Below, piece by piece: positions 24,139-34,122 of a DNA stretch of 64,000 nt. A model generated the notes under the pieces. It had not been told where the DNA came from. It saw only the letters and a program-made list of their open reading frames with translations, and made no database searches. Source of the DNA: an uncultured Christensenellaceae bacterium (GTDB taxonomy: Bacteria > Bacillota > Clostridia > Christensenellales > CAG-314). The DNA is taken from positions 1-64,000 of the forward strand of contig CAJUCX010000005.1 of the NCBI GenBank assembly GCA_910585195.1, written 5' to 3'. Position 1 is the stretch's first letter, and the number at the start of each line of letters is the position of its first letter. Made by a program: the position numbers and the translations under genes.

Positions 24139-24465
24139 AAATCTCTCCGTTGTTTTCTCGATATGCGCATATATGCATACATTTTTGCGTTTGTTTAAGC
24201 CGTTTTTTGCTTAAAATAAGTGTTTTGTTGTTATGTAGTGTAGTTAAAGACGATATAATTTCAAGTCAATTACCGGGTGCTTATTGCTTAGTAATTAAAA
24301 CGTGCAGTACACTTACTTAAAAGTTAGTTTTACACAAAAAAGTGCGTTCTTGACTAATTTTAAGCATTGATATATGCTATTTATCGTCAGGGACAGTATA
24401 ACATACTTGTCAATAGCGCTATACCTGCAAATAGTTATTTTTAATTTTATTTAGGAGATTTATTT
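24139..24465. promoter_or_regulatory. Divergent regulatory region with several inverted repeats
   Basis: This 327-bp gap between hxlR-type and nitroreductase genes contains two overlapping palindromes close to the regulator start: TATGCGCATA at 24162-24171 and TATATGCATA at 24169-24178. A longer dyad is CTTAAAAGTTAGT (24316-24328) with ACTAATTTTAAG (24353-24364). They are candidate operator sites. Promoter boxes are not clear. Confidence 0.45.
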
Positions 24466-24981
24466 ATGGAATTTTTGGAATTGGCAAAATCGCGTTATTC
24501 TGTACGCTCGTTTTCCGATAAACAGATAGAAAGCGAAAAGTTAAACAAAATTTTGCAAGCAGGCAATGCCGCGCCTACTGCAAAAAATCTGCAACCGCAA
24601 AGAATTTACGTCTTGCAAAGCGAAGAAGCGTTAAATAAAATAAACCGAGTCTGCGAGTGTATTTTCGGCGCGCCAACGGTGTTGCTTATTTGCGCCGACA
24701 AAGACGAAATGTGGCAAAACCCGTTTTATGACACTTACAACACGGGGGACATAGACGCGAGCATAATATGCACGCATATTATGCTGCAAGCGTGGGAACT
24801 GGGCATCGGCTCTTGCTGGGTGGGCTACTTTGACGAAAGCAAGGTCAAAAAACAAATGGACTTGCCCGACAACGAAAAACTCGTTGCAATTTTGCCGCTT
24901 GGCTATCCGTCGGCAAAGGCAAAACCTGCGCCAAGACACAACCAACGCAAAGAAATATCTCAAACGGTAAAGTATTTGTAA
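24466..24981 (+). CDS. Nitroreductase family protein
   Basis: A 171-residue FMN-dependent oxidoreductase of the nitroreductase fold. The N-terminal ELAKSRYSVRSFSDKQI (5-21) is the FMN phosphate-binding signature. AGNAAPTAKNLQPQRIYVL, the central DIDASIICTHIMLQAWELGIGSCWVG (near 91-116) and the C-terminal LPLGYPSAKAKPAPRHNQR are typical. The short length fits the small single-domain clade. AGGAG lies 8 nt before the ATG. Probably controlled by the divergent HxlR regulator. Physiological substrate unknown. Confidence 0.93.
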   Translation: MEFLELAKSRYSVRSFSDKQIESEKLNKILQAGNAAPTAKNLQPQRIYVLQSEEALNKINRVCECIFGAPTVLLICADKDEMWQNPFYDTYNTGDIDASIICTHIMLQAWELGIGSCWVGYFDESKVKKQMDLPDNEKLVAILPLGYPSAKAKPAPRHNQRKEISQTVKYL

Positions 24982-25064
24982 ACGGTTTTATATAATCGAT
25001 AAAATTATTATAAATTATTTTAATCGTAAAAACGGATATAAACTTTGAAATAGGCGAAAAAAAA

Positions 25065-25098
25065 AACAACTTTATCCAAACTCGGATAAAGTTGTTTT
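25065..25098. terminator. Bidirectional Rho-independent terminator
   Basis: A perfect 13-bp stem, AACAACTTTATCC (25065-25077) with GGATAAAGTTGTT (25084-25096), is flanked by an A run and a T run. It serves the convergent genes on both sides. Confidence 0.95.
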
Positions 25099-25099
25099 T

Positions 25100-26146
25100 T
25101 TATCGTGATTTTCTTTTGCATAATATATAATGAATTCTGCTTATATATATTTTAAGTATATAAGCATATAAGCACAAGCCGATTATCCCAAAAATCGTAG
25201 CCATTAAAATTTGAGGGTCTTGAATGATATAATCTATTATCGAAACGTCGCTGCATTCGATGACCAACATTGGGACGCAAAAGCCGATGATAATAAAAAT
25301 GCTGCTGATAACAATGCCTTGCACTAAAAAATGAGTGTAAAGATAAGAAGAGAAAAACACCAATAGCGACGTTAAAATTAAAATTACGCAGGAAACGATT
25401 AGCGCCAAACTCTTGAAATTTAATAAATAAGGGACGACGAATAACGCTATGCCGATAATGAGAATTGCAAGTGAAATCAATGAGTTTTTGATTAGTTTAT
25501 TATTTTTGTTTTTCTTGATGTTTTTAACGGCTTTTCCGTCTACAACTAGTTTGTGCAATAAGGCAGGGAGATTGCTTTTTATAAAATTTTCTATTGCAGT
25601 GAGATTTGTGTATCGCAATGCATGAGTTACGGTGTAATCAAGCACTTTGAAAGTGAACGTAACGCTGCCGAATAATTGTTTTTTCTTTACGCCGTGAATT
25701 ATAAATTCTATTTTTTCAACACTTTCGTATGACAAGGTATAAAAAAGTTTAGGGGTTTCTACAACTCCGTCGGAAAAATTAAAAATAAAATTTTCTCCGA
25801 CGATAAAAATAGGGAACTCTTCTTTCTTTTTGTTTGTGTTGATATTTCTGAAAATAGCGTAAACAATAAAACAAACAATAAAAAGCCCTACAAGCGTACC
25901 GATTATATCTATTGACAAATCCGGCTCATAAATTATAGATAAAGTAAGACCTGCTAAATTGATTGCCGCATATAAACTCAAACTAAAAAATAAAAAGAAT
26001 TTTATTAAAGTATTAGATAAAGTTACGGTTTCAAAAAACTTTGCGTCATATTTCGTTATTTTATTTTTTTCGAAAACCGTGCCGTCGGCAATCAACTCTG
26101 CCTTAACTTCCTTTAATTTGCGTTCTTCAAGCTCTAATAAATCCAT
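25100..26146 (-). CDS. Hypothetical polytopic membrane protein
   Basis: A 348-residue protein I do not recognise. It has an N-terminal charged segment (LLELEERKLKEVKAEL), two TM helices at about 47-70 and 82-103, and a soluble region (110-205) of beta-rich character that may fold like a PH or bPH2-type domain. A C-terminal block of four TM helices follows (about 222-243, 247-270, 275-297, 313-337), then a basic tail. The start is the ATG with AAGGG upstream; a GTG two codons earlier is too close to that site. It is monocistronic and lies between two terminators. Confidence 0.65.
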   Translation of the reverse strand: MDLLELEERKLKEVKAELIADGTVFEKNKITKYDAKFFETVTLSNTLIKFFLFFSLSLYAAINLAGLTLSIIYEPDLSIDIIGTLVGLFIVCFIVYAIFRNINTNKKKEEFPIFIVGENFIFNFSDGVVETPKLFYTLSYESVEKIEFIIHGVKKKQLFGSVTFTFKVLDYTVTHALRYTNLTAIENFIKSNLPALLHKLVVDGKAVKNIKKNKNNKLIKNSLISLAILIIGIALFVVPYLLNFKSLALIVSCVILILTSLLVFFSSYLYTHFLVQGIVISSIFIIIGFCVPMLVIECSDVSIIDYIIQDPQILMATIFGIIGLCLYAYILKIYISRIHYILCKRKSR

Positions 26147-26223
26147 AACCACCCTTATAATTATATAATAACACCTGCGGTTTTATAAATCAATTATTTT
26201 GCATTTAAGAGAGGGTAAAGACA

Positions 26224-26254
26224 AAAAAACTACGGCAACGCCGTAGTTTTTTGT
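26224..26254. terminator. Rho-independent terminator
   Basis: AAAAAACTACGGC (26224-26236) pairs with GCCGTAGTTTTTT (26240-26252) around loop AAC. It is the probable end of the branched-chain amino acid operon on the minus strand and works in both directions. Confidence 0.9.
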
Positions 26255-26342
26255 GGTTGTTGAATTTATAAATAATTTATTGCAATGTAGTTTGCTTTTA
26301 TGCAAAAAGCGTCAACGATTTTGCATTTTATATGCTTGCCGT

Positions 26343-26933
26343 TTACATTTTTGGCATAGGGGCTGTATAAAAGCCTAGTTTGTGGAAGTCGTACCAACCT
26401 TTTATTTTTTCTTCCGACGCAACGGACAAAACGGTCAAAACTTCTTGCGCAAACTCCAACGGCGCGGTGCCGTTTGCCGTTACCACCTTGTTGTCTGCGA
26501 CGGCTTGACGCGGTATAAAGCCTTGCGCGTTGGTGTAAGCGGCGTGTTGTTGAAGTTCTGCCAAAGAGTTGGCGGTGTGCATAACCTTGTTTAACGCGCC
26601 GACAGAGCCTAAAAACCTGCAAGCGTCGCAAATTGCGCCCAAAACTTTGCCGTCTTTTAAGCAGGTTTCTATAAGCGGTTTCAACTCTATTGCCTTTTGG
26701 TCGTGCCAAGACAAGCCGCCTATAAGTATCAAAGCGTCGTAGTCCTTTGGCATATCTTGCAAATCGCAGTCGGGCAGGCATTTTACGCCGCCTATTGAAG
26801 TTACCGCGTTTTTTGTTAAAGAAACCATTTTATTTTCAAACTTACCTTCGCCAAGCATATTTACAGCCGACGACAGATAGGCAAGTTCCCAATCGGCAAA
26901 TTGCTCTAAAACGACATATAAAACAGTTTTCAT
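26343..26933 (-). CDS. DJ-1/PfpI family protein
   Basis: A 196-residue type 1 glutamine amidotransferase-like protein. The N-terminal LYVVLEQFADWE (5-16) carries the conserved Glu. The nucleophile elbow GAICDACRFLG (near 98-108) has the family cysteine. Members act as chaperones, glyoxalases or unknown hydrolases; this one is closest to the small clostridial DJ-1/PfpI group. AAGGA precedes the ATG. It starts 32 bp after leuB and has no promoter that I can see, so it is probably the last gene of the operon, though unrelated to the pathway. Confidence 0.85.
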   Translation of the reverse strand: MKTVLYVVLEQFADWELAYLSSAVNMLGEGKFENKMVSLTKNAVTSIGGVKCLPDCDLQDMPKDYDALILIGGLSWHDQKAIELKPLIETCLKDGKVLGAICDACRFLGSVGALNKVMHTANSLAELQQHAAYTNAQGFIPRQAVADNKVVTANGTAPLEFAQEVLTVLSVASEEKIKGWYDFHKLGFYTAPMPKM

Positions 26934-26965
26934 TTTATATTTCCTTATATTATTTCAACCAAAAC

Positions 26966-28036
26966 TTATATATTTTTTGCTACCAAGTCGCCCATTTCGC
27001 TGCAAGTGGTTTTTTTGCAGCCTGCTTGCATTATGTCGCCTGTGCGGTAGCCGTCGTCCAAAACTTTGTTTACGGCGTTTTCTATCGCGTCGGCTTCACT
27101 TGCCATATCGAAAGAATATCTAAGCATCATTGCGGCGGAAAGTATTGTGCCCAGCGGGTTTGCGACGTTCATTCCCGCAATGTCCGGCGCGGAGCCGTGG
27201 ATAGGCTCGTACATACCCAGCGTTGTGGAAGAAAGGGACGCCGACGGCATCATACCTATTGACCCCGTAAGCATAGACGCTTCGTCGGACAGAATGTCGC
27301 CGAACATATTTTCCGTAACAAGCACGTCAAACTGCGTAGGGTTTTTTATAAGTTGCATTGCGGTGTTGTCAACCAAAATGTCGCTGTATTCTACTTCTTT
27401 ATATTCTTCCGCAAGGCGGTGCATCGTCTTTCTCCAAAGTCTTGAAGTGTCAAGTACGTTTGCCTTGTCGACCGACGCAAGTTTTTTGCTGCGCTTCATT
27501 GCCGTTTCGAAGGCAACTCTGCCGATGCGTTCTATTTCATGTTCGCTATACGGCATAATATCGGTCGCTACAAGTTCTCCGTCGATTTCTTCCGTCTTTT
27601 TAGGTCCGAAGTAAACGCCGCCGGTAAGTTCTCTTACAATTAAAAGGTCTATACCGTTGCCTACGATTTCCTTTTTGAGCGGAGAAGAATCCGCAAGTTG
27701 AGCAAAAAGTTTGGTAGGGCGCAAGTTTGCAAAGAGCCCGAGTTCTTTTCTTACCGCAAGCAATGCCTTTTCCGGTCTTATCGCAGGCGGACAGTTGTCC
27801 CACTTAGGACCGCCGACCGCGCCCAAAAGAACGCTGTCCGACTGTTTGCAAAGCTGCATTCCTTCTTCCGTTATAGGCACGCCGTATTTGTCAATAGAGC
27901 AGCCGCCGATGTCAACGTACGTATATTCGAATTTATGACCGAATTTTTTTTCTATCTTATCAAGCACTTTAATTGCTTCCGCAACTATTTCCGGACCGAT
28001 TCCGTCGCCGGCAAGTACGGTAATTTTTTTGTTCAT
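26966..28036 (-). CDS. leuB: 3-isopropylmalate dehydrogenase
   Basis: A 356-residue NAD+-dependent enzyme of leucine synthesis that oxidises and decarboxylates 3-isopropylmalate. Motifs are [12 protein letters not shown] (8-19), substrate-binding [21 protein letters not shown], the DH family stretch [12 protein letters not shown] and the C-terminal [12 protein letters not shown] (metal and NAD sites). Length is normal. AAGGAG lies 9 nt before the ATG. It is separated from leuD by 189 bp that contain an AT-rich hairpin. Confidence 0.96.
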   Translation of the reverse strand: MNKKITVLAGDGIGPEIVAEAIKVLDKIEKKFGHKFEYTYVDIGGCSIDKYGVPITEEGMQLCKQSDSVLLGAVGGPKWDNCPPAIRPEKALLAVRKELGLFANLRPTKLFAQLADSSPLKKEIVGNGIDLLIVRELTGGVYFGPKKTEEIDGELVATDIMPYSEHEIERIGRVAFETAMKRSKKLASVDKANVLDTSRLWRKTMHRLAEEYKEVEYSDILVDNTAMQLIKNPTQFDVLVTENMFGDILSDEASMLTGSIGMMPSASLSSTTLGMYEPIHGSAPDIAGMNVANPLGTILSAAMMLRYSFDMASEADAIENAVNKVLDDGYRTGDIMQAGCKKTTCSEMGDLVAKNI

Positions 28037-28162
28037 AGTTTTTTACTCCTTATCTTCCCGTCTGCAATATTTGCATTGTAGGGGAAGAAATTTTATAATC
28101 TTCACTTAACTGAGTTTTGTTTATAGAACTTTATTTTTTCGCTCAACTTTATAGGTTGACGG

Positions 28163-28208
28163 AAAAAAAGTTTTGTCGGTAAATTTAATAATTCTGCAAA
28201 ACTTTTTT
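28163..28208 (-). terminator. Possible weak terminator or processing hairpin between leuD and leuB
   Basis: AAAAAAGTTTTG (28164-28175) and CAAAACTTTTTT (28197-28208) are complementary with a 21-nt loop and run into T on the minus strand. It could attenuate transcription into leuB. The stem is AT-rich, so it is weak. Confidence 0.4.
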
Positions 28209-28225
28209 AGTTTCCGGAAAAAGAA

Positions 28226-28708
28226 TTATTTTTTAAGTGAGGCAAGCAAACCGCCTTTTGAAATTATGTTTTGTATAAACGGAGGGAACGGCTGTGCCTT
28301 ATATATTTTGCCGGTGGTTTCATCGGTAATTACGCCCGTGTCAAAGTTTACGGAAACTACGTCGCCTTGTTTGATTTCTTCCGCGGCTTCTTCGCATTCC
28401 AAAATAGGCAGGCCTATGTTTATTGCATTGCGATAAAAAATGCGCGCAAAACTTTTGGCAATTACACAGCCTGTTTTGCAGGTTTTAATAACGAGCGGCG
28501 CGTGTTCTCTGGAAGAACCGCAACCGAAGTTCCAACCTGCGACCATTACATCGCCTGCCTGCACGTTTTTTACAAATTCTTTATCGATGTCTTCCATACA
28601 GTGCAAAGCAAGCTCCTGCGCGTTGGAAGTATTGAGATATCTTGCCGGTATTATTACGTCGGTATCTACGTTGTCGGGATACTTAAAAACTTTTCCTTTG
28701 GTGTTCAT
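28226..28708 (-). CDS. leuD: 3-isopropylmalate dehydratase small subunit
   Basis: A 160-residue swivel domain subunit that works with LeuC to isomerise 2- to 3-isopropylmalate. Visible features are the N-terminal [15 protein letters not shown] (9-23), the [18 protein letters not shown] block (58-75) with the catalytic Ser/Arg, and a C-terminal strand-rich tail. The short length matches the archaeal/clostridial type. AAGGAG precedes the ATG, and the gene begins 1 bp after the leuC stop. Confidence 0.96.
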   Translation of the reverse strand: MNTKGKVFKYPDNVDTDVIIPARYLNTSNAQELALHCMEDIDKEFVKNVQAGDVMVAGWNFGCGSSREHAPLVIKTCKTGCVIAKSFARIFYRNAINIGLPILECEEAAEEIKQGDVVSVNFDTGVITDETTGKIYKAQPFPPFIQNIISKGGLLASLKK

Positions 28709-28709
28709 A

Positions 28710-29969
28710 TCAATTCTCCTTAGGGCAAGTGATATAGCCCGTAATTGCGCTTGCCGCGGCAGTAGCGGGACTTGCCAAATAAACTTCGCTGTCTACGTGT
28801 CCCATTCTTCCTACAAAATTGCGGTTTGTAGTTGCGATGCAGCGTTCTCCCGCGGCAAGTATGCCCATATAGCCTCCGAGGCAAGGTCCGCAGGTAGGGG
28901 TGGAAACAACAGCGCCTGCGTCTATAAATGCAGTTATATAGCCGCGTTGTATACATTCTTTATAAATCTGCATAGTGGCGGGAATGATAATGCAACGCAC
29001 GTTTTCGGCAACTTTTTTGCCGTTTAAGATTTTGTACGCCGTTTCCATATCTTCCATTCTGCCGTTGGTGCAGCTGCCTATTACTACTTGATTTATTTTA
29101 ACGTCGCCGAGTTCTTTTGCAGGGTGAGTGTTTTCAGGCAAATGCGGACAGCTTACGGTAGGGACGATTTCGGATAAATTTATATCGATAGTCTTTTCGT
29201 AAACAGCGTCGGCATCTGCCGTAAAAATTTGCGGTTTGCGTTCGCTTCTGCCGCCGAGATAACTTATCGTTATGTCGTCCACCGGGAAAATCCCGTTTTT
29301 TGCGCCTGCTTCTATCGCCATATTGCAAATGCAAAGGCGGTCGTCCATAGAAAGGCTTGCAACGCCGTCTCCGCAAAATTCCATACTCTTGTAAAGTGCG
29401 CCGTCAACACCGATTATGCCGATTATAGTTAAAATTACGTCCTTTCCGCTGCAATTTTTATGTAAATTGCCTTTGAGGTTGAATTTTATTGCGGAAGGCA
29501 CTTTGAACCACGCCGTACCAGTTGCCATACCTGCCGCCATATCGGTACTTCCCACGCCTGTTGAAAACGCGCCCAGCGCGCCGTATGTGCAAGTGTGGCT
29601 GTCTGCGCCTATTATGCAGTCGCCTGCGGTTACTACGCCTTGCTCGGGGAGCAACGCGTGTTCTATGCCCATTTTGCCCACGTCGTAAAAGTGGCTTACG
29701 CAGTGCGAGCAGGCAAATTCGCGGCATTGTTTAGATTGCTCCGCCGCTTTTATGTCTTTGTTAGGCACAAAGTGGTCAAGCACGATTGCAATGCGGTCTT
29801 TGTCGAAAACGTCGGTAAAGCCCGCTTTGTTAAATTCGTTTACGGCGACGGGGGTGGTTATGTCGTTTCCCAACACAACGTCGAGTTTTGCGCTTATGAG
29901 TTGACCTGCTTCTACGCTGTCAAGTCCTGCGTGCGCCGCCAAAATTTTTTGAGTCATTGTCATACCCAT
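28710..29969 (-). CDS. leuC: 3-isopropylmalate dehydratase large subunit
   Basis: A 419-residue aconitase-family subunit with a [4Fe-4S] cluster. Cluster ligands lie in VIGSCTNGR (near 300) and in [13 protein letters not shown] (near 359-371). The N-terminal [11 protein letters not shown] and the [21 protein letters not shown] block are typical. The start is the ATG with AAAGGAG 9 nt upstream, just behind the leuA stop; a longer in-frame reading into leuA is not credible. This is the short HacA/archaeal-like LeuC, matched with the short LeuD. Confidence 0.96.
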   Translation of the reverse strand: MGMTMTQKILAAHAGLDSVEAGQLISAKLDVVLGNDITTPVAVNEFNKAGFTDVFDKDRIAIVLDHFVPNKDIKAAEQSKQCREFACSHCVSHFYDVGKMGIEHALLPEQGVVTAGDCIIGADSHTCTYGALGAFSTGVGSTDMAAGMATGTAWFKVPSAIKFNLKGNLHKNCSGKDVILTIIGIIGVDGALYKSMEFCGDGVASLSMDDRLCICNMAIEAGAKNGIFPVDDITISYLGGRSERKPQIFTADADAVYEKTIDINLSEIVPTVSCPHLPENTHPAKELGDVKINQVVIGSCTNGRMEDMETAYKILNGKKVAENVRCIIIPATMQIYKECIQRGYITAFIDAGAVVSTPTCGPCLGGYMGILAAGERCIATTNRNFVGRMGHVDSEVYLASPATAAASAITGYITCPKEN

Positions 29970-29983
29970 AGTAAAAATCTCCT

Positions 29984-31645
29984 TTAAGATTTGGTTCCGC
30001 GGTTGATTGCGGAAAACAAGGCATTTATCGACGATGCGATTATATCGTCGTGTATGCCTGCGCCCCAAACGACTTTGCCGTCGGGCATTGTTATGCTGAC
30101 GTAAGAAATCGCTTGTGAAGAAGAACCTTTTGTTATTGCGTGTTCTTCGTAAGTCAATTCGGAAAACTCTATGTCAAGCTGCTTTTTTACGGCGTTGCTG
30201 ATTGCTTCGAATCTGCCGTTGCCGGTTGCGGTAAGTTCTTTTTGTTTTCCGTCTATTTCCACCGTAAGCGAAACGGTAATTTCGCCGTTGCGCTTAAAGT
30301 GATAGTCTATAAGTTTAATGTGGTCGTTTATGTTGACGTAAGTGTCGTTAAACACCTGCAACACCTGCTTTGGCGACAGTTCCGCGTGAGCGTGGTCTGA
30401 CACGCTTTTGACGGTGTAGCCGACGTCTTCTCGCATTTTTGCAGGCAAAACGTAACCGAAGTTGTGTTCCAGCAAATAACCTATGCCGCCTTTGCCCGAT
30501 TGCGAGTTTATGCGTATCACGTCGGTTTCGTATTCTCTTCCGACGTCGTTAGGGTCGATAGGGAGATAAGGTACCGTCCACGTTGACAGTTTCTTTTCTT
30601 CACGCCATTTCATACCTTTTGCGATAGCGTCTTGGTGCGAGCCGGAAAAAGCCGCAAACACGAGTTTGCCCGCATAAGGCTGACGGTCGTAAACCTGCAT
30701 TCTCGTTACTTTTTCATAAAGCTCTGCAATTTCAGGCATATTGGTAAAGTCGAGATTAGGCTCTACGCCCTGAGAGTACATATTTAGCGCCAAAGTGATT
30801 ATATCTACGTTGCCCGTACGCTCTCCGTTGCCGAACAGCGTGCCTTCTATTCTGTCCGCGCCTGCCAACAAGCCTAATTCCGAGTCGGCAACAGCGCAGC
30901 CTCTGTCGTTGTGCGGATGCAAAGAAACTTCTATTGCGTCGCGGTATTTAAGGTTGTCGCACATAAATTCCACTTGGTCTGCGTAAACGTGAGGGGACGA
31001 CAACTCTACCGTAACCGGCAGATTTATTATTGCCTTGCGGTCTTTCGTAGGCTTCCATACGTCAAGTACGGCGTTGCAGATTTCCAACGCAAACTCAGGC
31101 TCCGTGCCGGTAAAAGACTCGGGCGAGTATTCGTAACGATAGTTTGTACCCGTTTCTTTGGCTATTTTTTCAAAAAGTTTTGCGCCGTCGGTGGCAATTT
31201 TTATTATTTCTTCCTTAGACTTTTTGAAAACCTGCTCTCTTTGCGCGAGAGAAGTGGAGTTGTAAAGGTGTATTATGGCATTTTTGCAGCCCTTCAAAGC
31301 GTCGAAAGTTTTGCGTATAATATGCTCGCGGCTTTGAGTCAAAACCTGCACCGTTACGTCGTCGGGTATCATATCGTTGTCTATGAGCATACGCAAAAAA
31401 GTATATTCCGTTTCGGAAGCGGCAGGAAAGCCGACTTCTATTTCCTTAAAACCTACTTTGACGAGCAGATTGAAAAAATCGAGTTTTTCTTGCAGGCTCA
31501 TCGGCACAATCAAAGATTGATTGCCGTCGCGTAAGTCCACAGAGCACCAAGTAGGCGCGCGTTCTATCGATATTTTATCAGCCCACTTACGCTTAGGGTT
31601 TTTGACGGGATAAAACTGTTTTACGTATTTTGAAGTCTTTTGCAT
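29984..31645 (-). CDS. leuA: 2-isopropylmalate synthase
   Basis: A 553-residue enzyme that condenses acetyl-CoA with 2-ketoisovalerate, the first committed step to leucine. The catalytic barrel has [16 protein letters not shown] (34-49) and the metal-binding [11 protein letters not shown] (near 239-249). The C-terminal domain (about 430-553) should provide leucine feedback inhibition. Length and N-terminus ([15 protein letters not shown]) mark it as the LeuA2 type. AGGAG precedes the ATG. It is 10 bp downstream of ilvA. Confidence 0.96.
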   Translation of the reverse strand: MQKTSKYVKQFYPVKNPKRKWADKISIERAPTWCSVDLRDGNQSLIVPMSLQEKLDFFNLLVKVGFKEIEVGFPAASETEYTFLRMLIDNDMIPDDVTVQVLTQSREHIIRKTFDALKGCKNAIIHLYNSTSLAQREQVFKKSKEEIIKIATDGAKLFEKIAKETGTNYRYEYSPESFTGTEPEFALEICNAVLDVWKPTKDRKAIINLPVTVELSSPHVYADQVEFMCDNLKYRDAIEVSLHPHNDRGCAVADSELGLLAGADRIEGTLFGNGERTGNVDIITLALNMYSQGVEPNLDFTNMPEIAELYEKVTRMQVYDRQPYAGKLVFAAFSGSHQDAIAKGMKWREEKKLSTWTVPYLPIDPNDVGREYETDVIRINSQSGKGGIGYLLEHNFGYVLPAKMREDVGYTVKSVSDHAHAELSPKQVLQVFNDTYVNINDHIKLIDYHFKRNGEITVSLTVEIDGKQKELTATGNGRFEAISNAVKKQLDIEFSELTYEEHAITKGSSSQAISYVSITMPDGKVVWGAGIHDDIIASSINALFSAINRGTKS

Positions 31646-31655
31646 TAAATTTCTC

Positions 31656-32855
31656 CTAAATTATTTTGAGACCGAAGTCGGTCAAGGCTTTTTTGATTTG
31701 GTTTATATGCTCGAAGTTTCTGGTTTCCAGCGTAAGTCCCAAATAACAGCCCGTTACGTCCGAGCCTTCGTTTGTATGTTCGTGGTGGACTGCCGTTACG
31801 TTGCCGCCGCACTCTGCTATAATGCGCGATACCGTCAAGAGTTGTCCCGGTTTGTCCACAAGTTCTATATTGAGTTGGCAGCTTCTGCCGGACATCAACA
31901 AGCCTCTTGCGATTACGCGCGAAAGTATGGTAACGTCAATGTTTCCTCCCGAAAGCAAACATACCGTCTTTTTGCCTTTTAAGTCGACTTTATCGAACAT
32001 TGCCGCCGCAACAGCAACCGCACCTGCGCCTTCGGTTACAAGTTTGTGCTGTTCCATAAGGGCGAGTATCGCAGCGGAAATTTCGTCGTCGGTTACCGTT
32101 ACTATTTCGTCAACGTATTTGCTGCAAACGTCGTAAGTAAGGTCTCCCGGCTGCTTTACCGCTATGCCGTCGGCAATGGTGGAAACGCTTGCCAACTGTT
32201 CTATATGCCCGTCGTGAATGGAGTTTAACATTGACGGAGCGCCCGCCGCCTGCACGCCGTAAACCTTTACGCGTGGGTTGATGTTCTTTATGGTGTAAGC
32301 CACGCCGGAAATAAGTCCGCCGCCGCCGATAGGTACTATTACCGCGTCCAAATCAGGCACTTGCTCGGCAAGTTCCAACGCGATTGTGCCTTGACCTGCA
32401 ATGACGTCGGGGTCGTTAAACGGATGAATAAACGTGTAGCCCTGTTCGTCTCTCAGTTGCAATGCCTTTTGGTAAGCGTCGTCGTATACGCCTTCTACCA
32501 GACAAATTTCCGCGCCGTAACTTTTTGTTGCTTCTACTTTGGAGATAGGGGCGCCGTCGGGCAGGCAAATTACCGCCTTTATGCCGTTTTTCTGCGCAGC
32601 CAGCGCAACGCCTTGCGCGTGGTTGCCGGCAGAGCAGGCAACTACTCCGCGTGCTTTTTCTTCCTTGGACAGTTGCGACATTTTGTAATACGCTCCGCGT
32701 ACCTTAAAGGAACCCGTTATCTGTAAATTTTCCGTTTTGAGATAAAGTTCCGTCCCGGGTTTTAGTTTGGGCGCGTATATAACGTCGGTTTTTCTTACAA
32801 TGTTTTTAAGTACGTAACTTGCTTTGTATACGTTGTCGAGTGTCAATGTCTTCAT
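31656..32855 (-). CDS. ilvA: Threonine ammonia-lyase
   Basis: A 399-residue PLP enzyme that converts threonine to 2-oxobutyrate for isoleucine synthesis. The PLP lysine is K51 in TGSFKVRGAYYK. The phosphate-binding loop PIGGGGLISG (near 177-186) is intact. The C-terminal 80 residues form one ACT-type domain (NIELVDKPGQLL ... GNVTAVHHEH). It is the shorter form, with a single ACT domain rather than the two-domain E. coli IlvA regulatory region. It has no clear ribosome binding site and starts 4 bp after the DUF815 gene, so it is probably translated by coupling. Confidence 0.93.
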   Translation of the reverse strand: MKTLTLDNVYKASYVLKNIVRKTDVIYAPKLKPGTELYLKTENLQITGSFKVRGAYYKMSQLSKEEKARGVVACSAGNHAQGVALAAQKNGIKAVICLPDGAPISKVEATKSYGAEICLVEGVYDDAYQKALQLRDEQGYTFIHPFNDPDVIAGQGTIALELAEQVPDLDAVIVPIGGGGLISGVAYTIKNINPRVKVYGVQAAGAPSMLNSIHDGHIEQLASVSTIADGIAVKQPGDLTYDVCSKYVDEIVTVTDDEISAAILALMEQHKLVTEGAGAVAVAAAMFDKVDLKGKKTVCLLSGGNIDVTILSRVIARGLLMSGRSCQLNIELVDKPGQLLTVSRIIAECGGNVTAVHHEHTNEGSDVTGCYLGLTLETRNFEHINQIKKALTDFGLKII

Positions 32856-32859
32856 AATT

Positions 32860-34080
32860 TCAAATTAAACTTGTGATAAACTGCTCCGCCGTGCGAGGGG
32901 AACGGCTTCCTTTGGCAAGCGCAAAGGCTTCTGCCTTTACGTCGAGTTGTGCTGCTTCAATGTCTATGCCGAATTTTTTTGCAAGATTATGCACGATTTC
33001 GAGATAAAGTTGCTTGTTCGGTTTGGAAAAATAAACCGTCAGCCCGAATCTGTCGGACAGCGACATAAGTTCCTGCACTGTGTCGCTGTGGTGCACGTCA
33101 TCGGCTTCTGTTCTATCGGAAAATTTTTCTTTTACTATATGTCTTCTGTTGCTTGTAGCATAAATTACCGCGTTTTTGGCTTTTGCCGAAGCAGAACCTT
33201 CCAAAACGGCTTTAAGCATACTGAAACAGTCGTCATTCTTATTAAAGGACAAATCGTCGATAAAAATAATAAACTTCAACGGATTTCCGGTTATGCGCTC
33301 CATAATGTAAGTCAGACTGAAAAGCTGGTCTTTTCTTATTTCTATCAAACGCAAACCGTGGTCGTAAAAATGGTTTACACACGCTTTTACGGTGGAAGAT
33401 TTGCCCGTGCCCGCATCGCCGAATAACAGCACGTTTGCGGCCGGCTTTCCGTTGAGAAACGCCTTTGTGTTGTCTATTACCTGTTGACGTTCTTCTTTGT
33501 AGCCTACAAAAGAGTCGAGCGTTATTTCGTCTGCGGTGGTTACCGGCACGATTTTGTCGTTTTCTATGCGGAACATCTTTGCCGTGGCAAAAATGCCGTA
33601 ACCGTATTTATTTACGTTTTTGAGTCTTTGTCCGTAAACTTTTACAAAGTCGACGGGCGTGTTTTCAAACTGCGGGATATAAGTTTGGTTATATATCTCG
33701 CCGAATATCGTTTCCGCCGTAAGTTTTGTCAGTTGCGAAAACAATTCGAGTTCACGCGCGGCGTTGTTTACAACTGTTTGCGAAGGGGTTTTGCCGTTTG
33801 CAACGTCGGTTATATACTTGTTTTCGTCCTGAAATATTACTCTTTGCAGAAAGTCGGAAAAAGAGTAACCATCGTCCGCAAGAGAATATACAAACTCTCC
33901 GTAAGCCACAAGTTTTTTTGTTGTGTATGACAAGTTTGACGATACCGACGGCGTTGCGTCGGTATCGTCGTTTGTCAAAACTTCAAGTAATGCGGTCATC
34001 GGTTTGTATTTCAGCACTCCGCGAAATATCGAGAGAGCGGACAGACCGTTTGCTAATTTGGTTAAATCTTGTTTGTTCAT
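32860..34080 (-). CDS. DUF815-family AAA+ ATPase inside the ilv-leu operon
   Basis: A 406-residue ATP-binding protein of the DUF815 family. The N-terminal half (1-190) is helical. Walker A is VLLFGDAGTGKSS at about residue 220. Walker B is FIIFIDDLSF at about 275, followed by sensor-like AVIYATSNRRHIVKE. C-terminal lid helices end with SRSPRTAEQFITSLI. Its cellular role is unknown. It sits 42 bp after ilvD and 4 bp before ilvA, in the same direction, so it is certainly co-transcribed with branched-chain amino acid genes. No Shine-Dalgarno is visible before the ATG. Confidence 0.88.
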   Translation of the reverse strand: MNKQDLTKLANGLSALSIFRGVLKYKPMTALLEVLTNDDTDATPSVSSNLSYTTKKLVAYGEFVYSLADDGYSFSDFLQRVIFQDENKYITDVANGKTPSQTVVNNAARELELFSQLTKLTAETIFGEIYNQTYIPQFENTPVDFVKVYGQRLKNVNKYGYGIFATAKMFRIENDKIVPVTTADEITLDSFVGYKEERQQVIDNTKAFLNGKPAANVLLFGDAGTGKSSTVKACVNHFYDHGLRLIEIRKDQLFSLTYIMERITGNPLKFIIFIDDLSFNKNDDCFSMLKAVLEGSASAKAKNAVIYATSNRRHIVKEKFSDRTEADDVHHSDTVQELMSLSDRFGLTVYFSKPNKQLYLEIVHNLAKKFGIDIEAAQLDVKAEAFALAKGSRSPRTAEQFITSLI

Positions 34081-34122
34081 AAAAAAGTTTATTTTAGTGT
34101 TTTAATTTTTTTATAACAAATT

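Noticed and set aside
29970..30068. Longer LeuC reading into leuA
   Set aside because: The real ATG at 29969 has AAAGGAG in place, and the extension would overlap leuA without family similarity.
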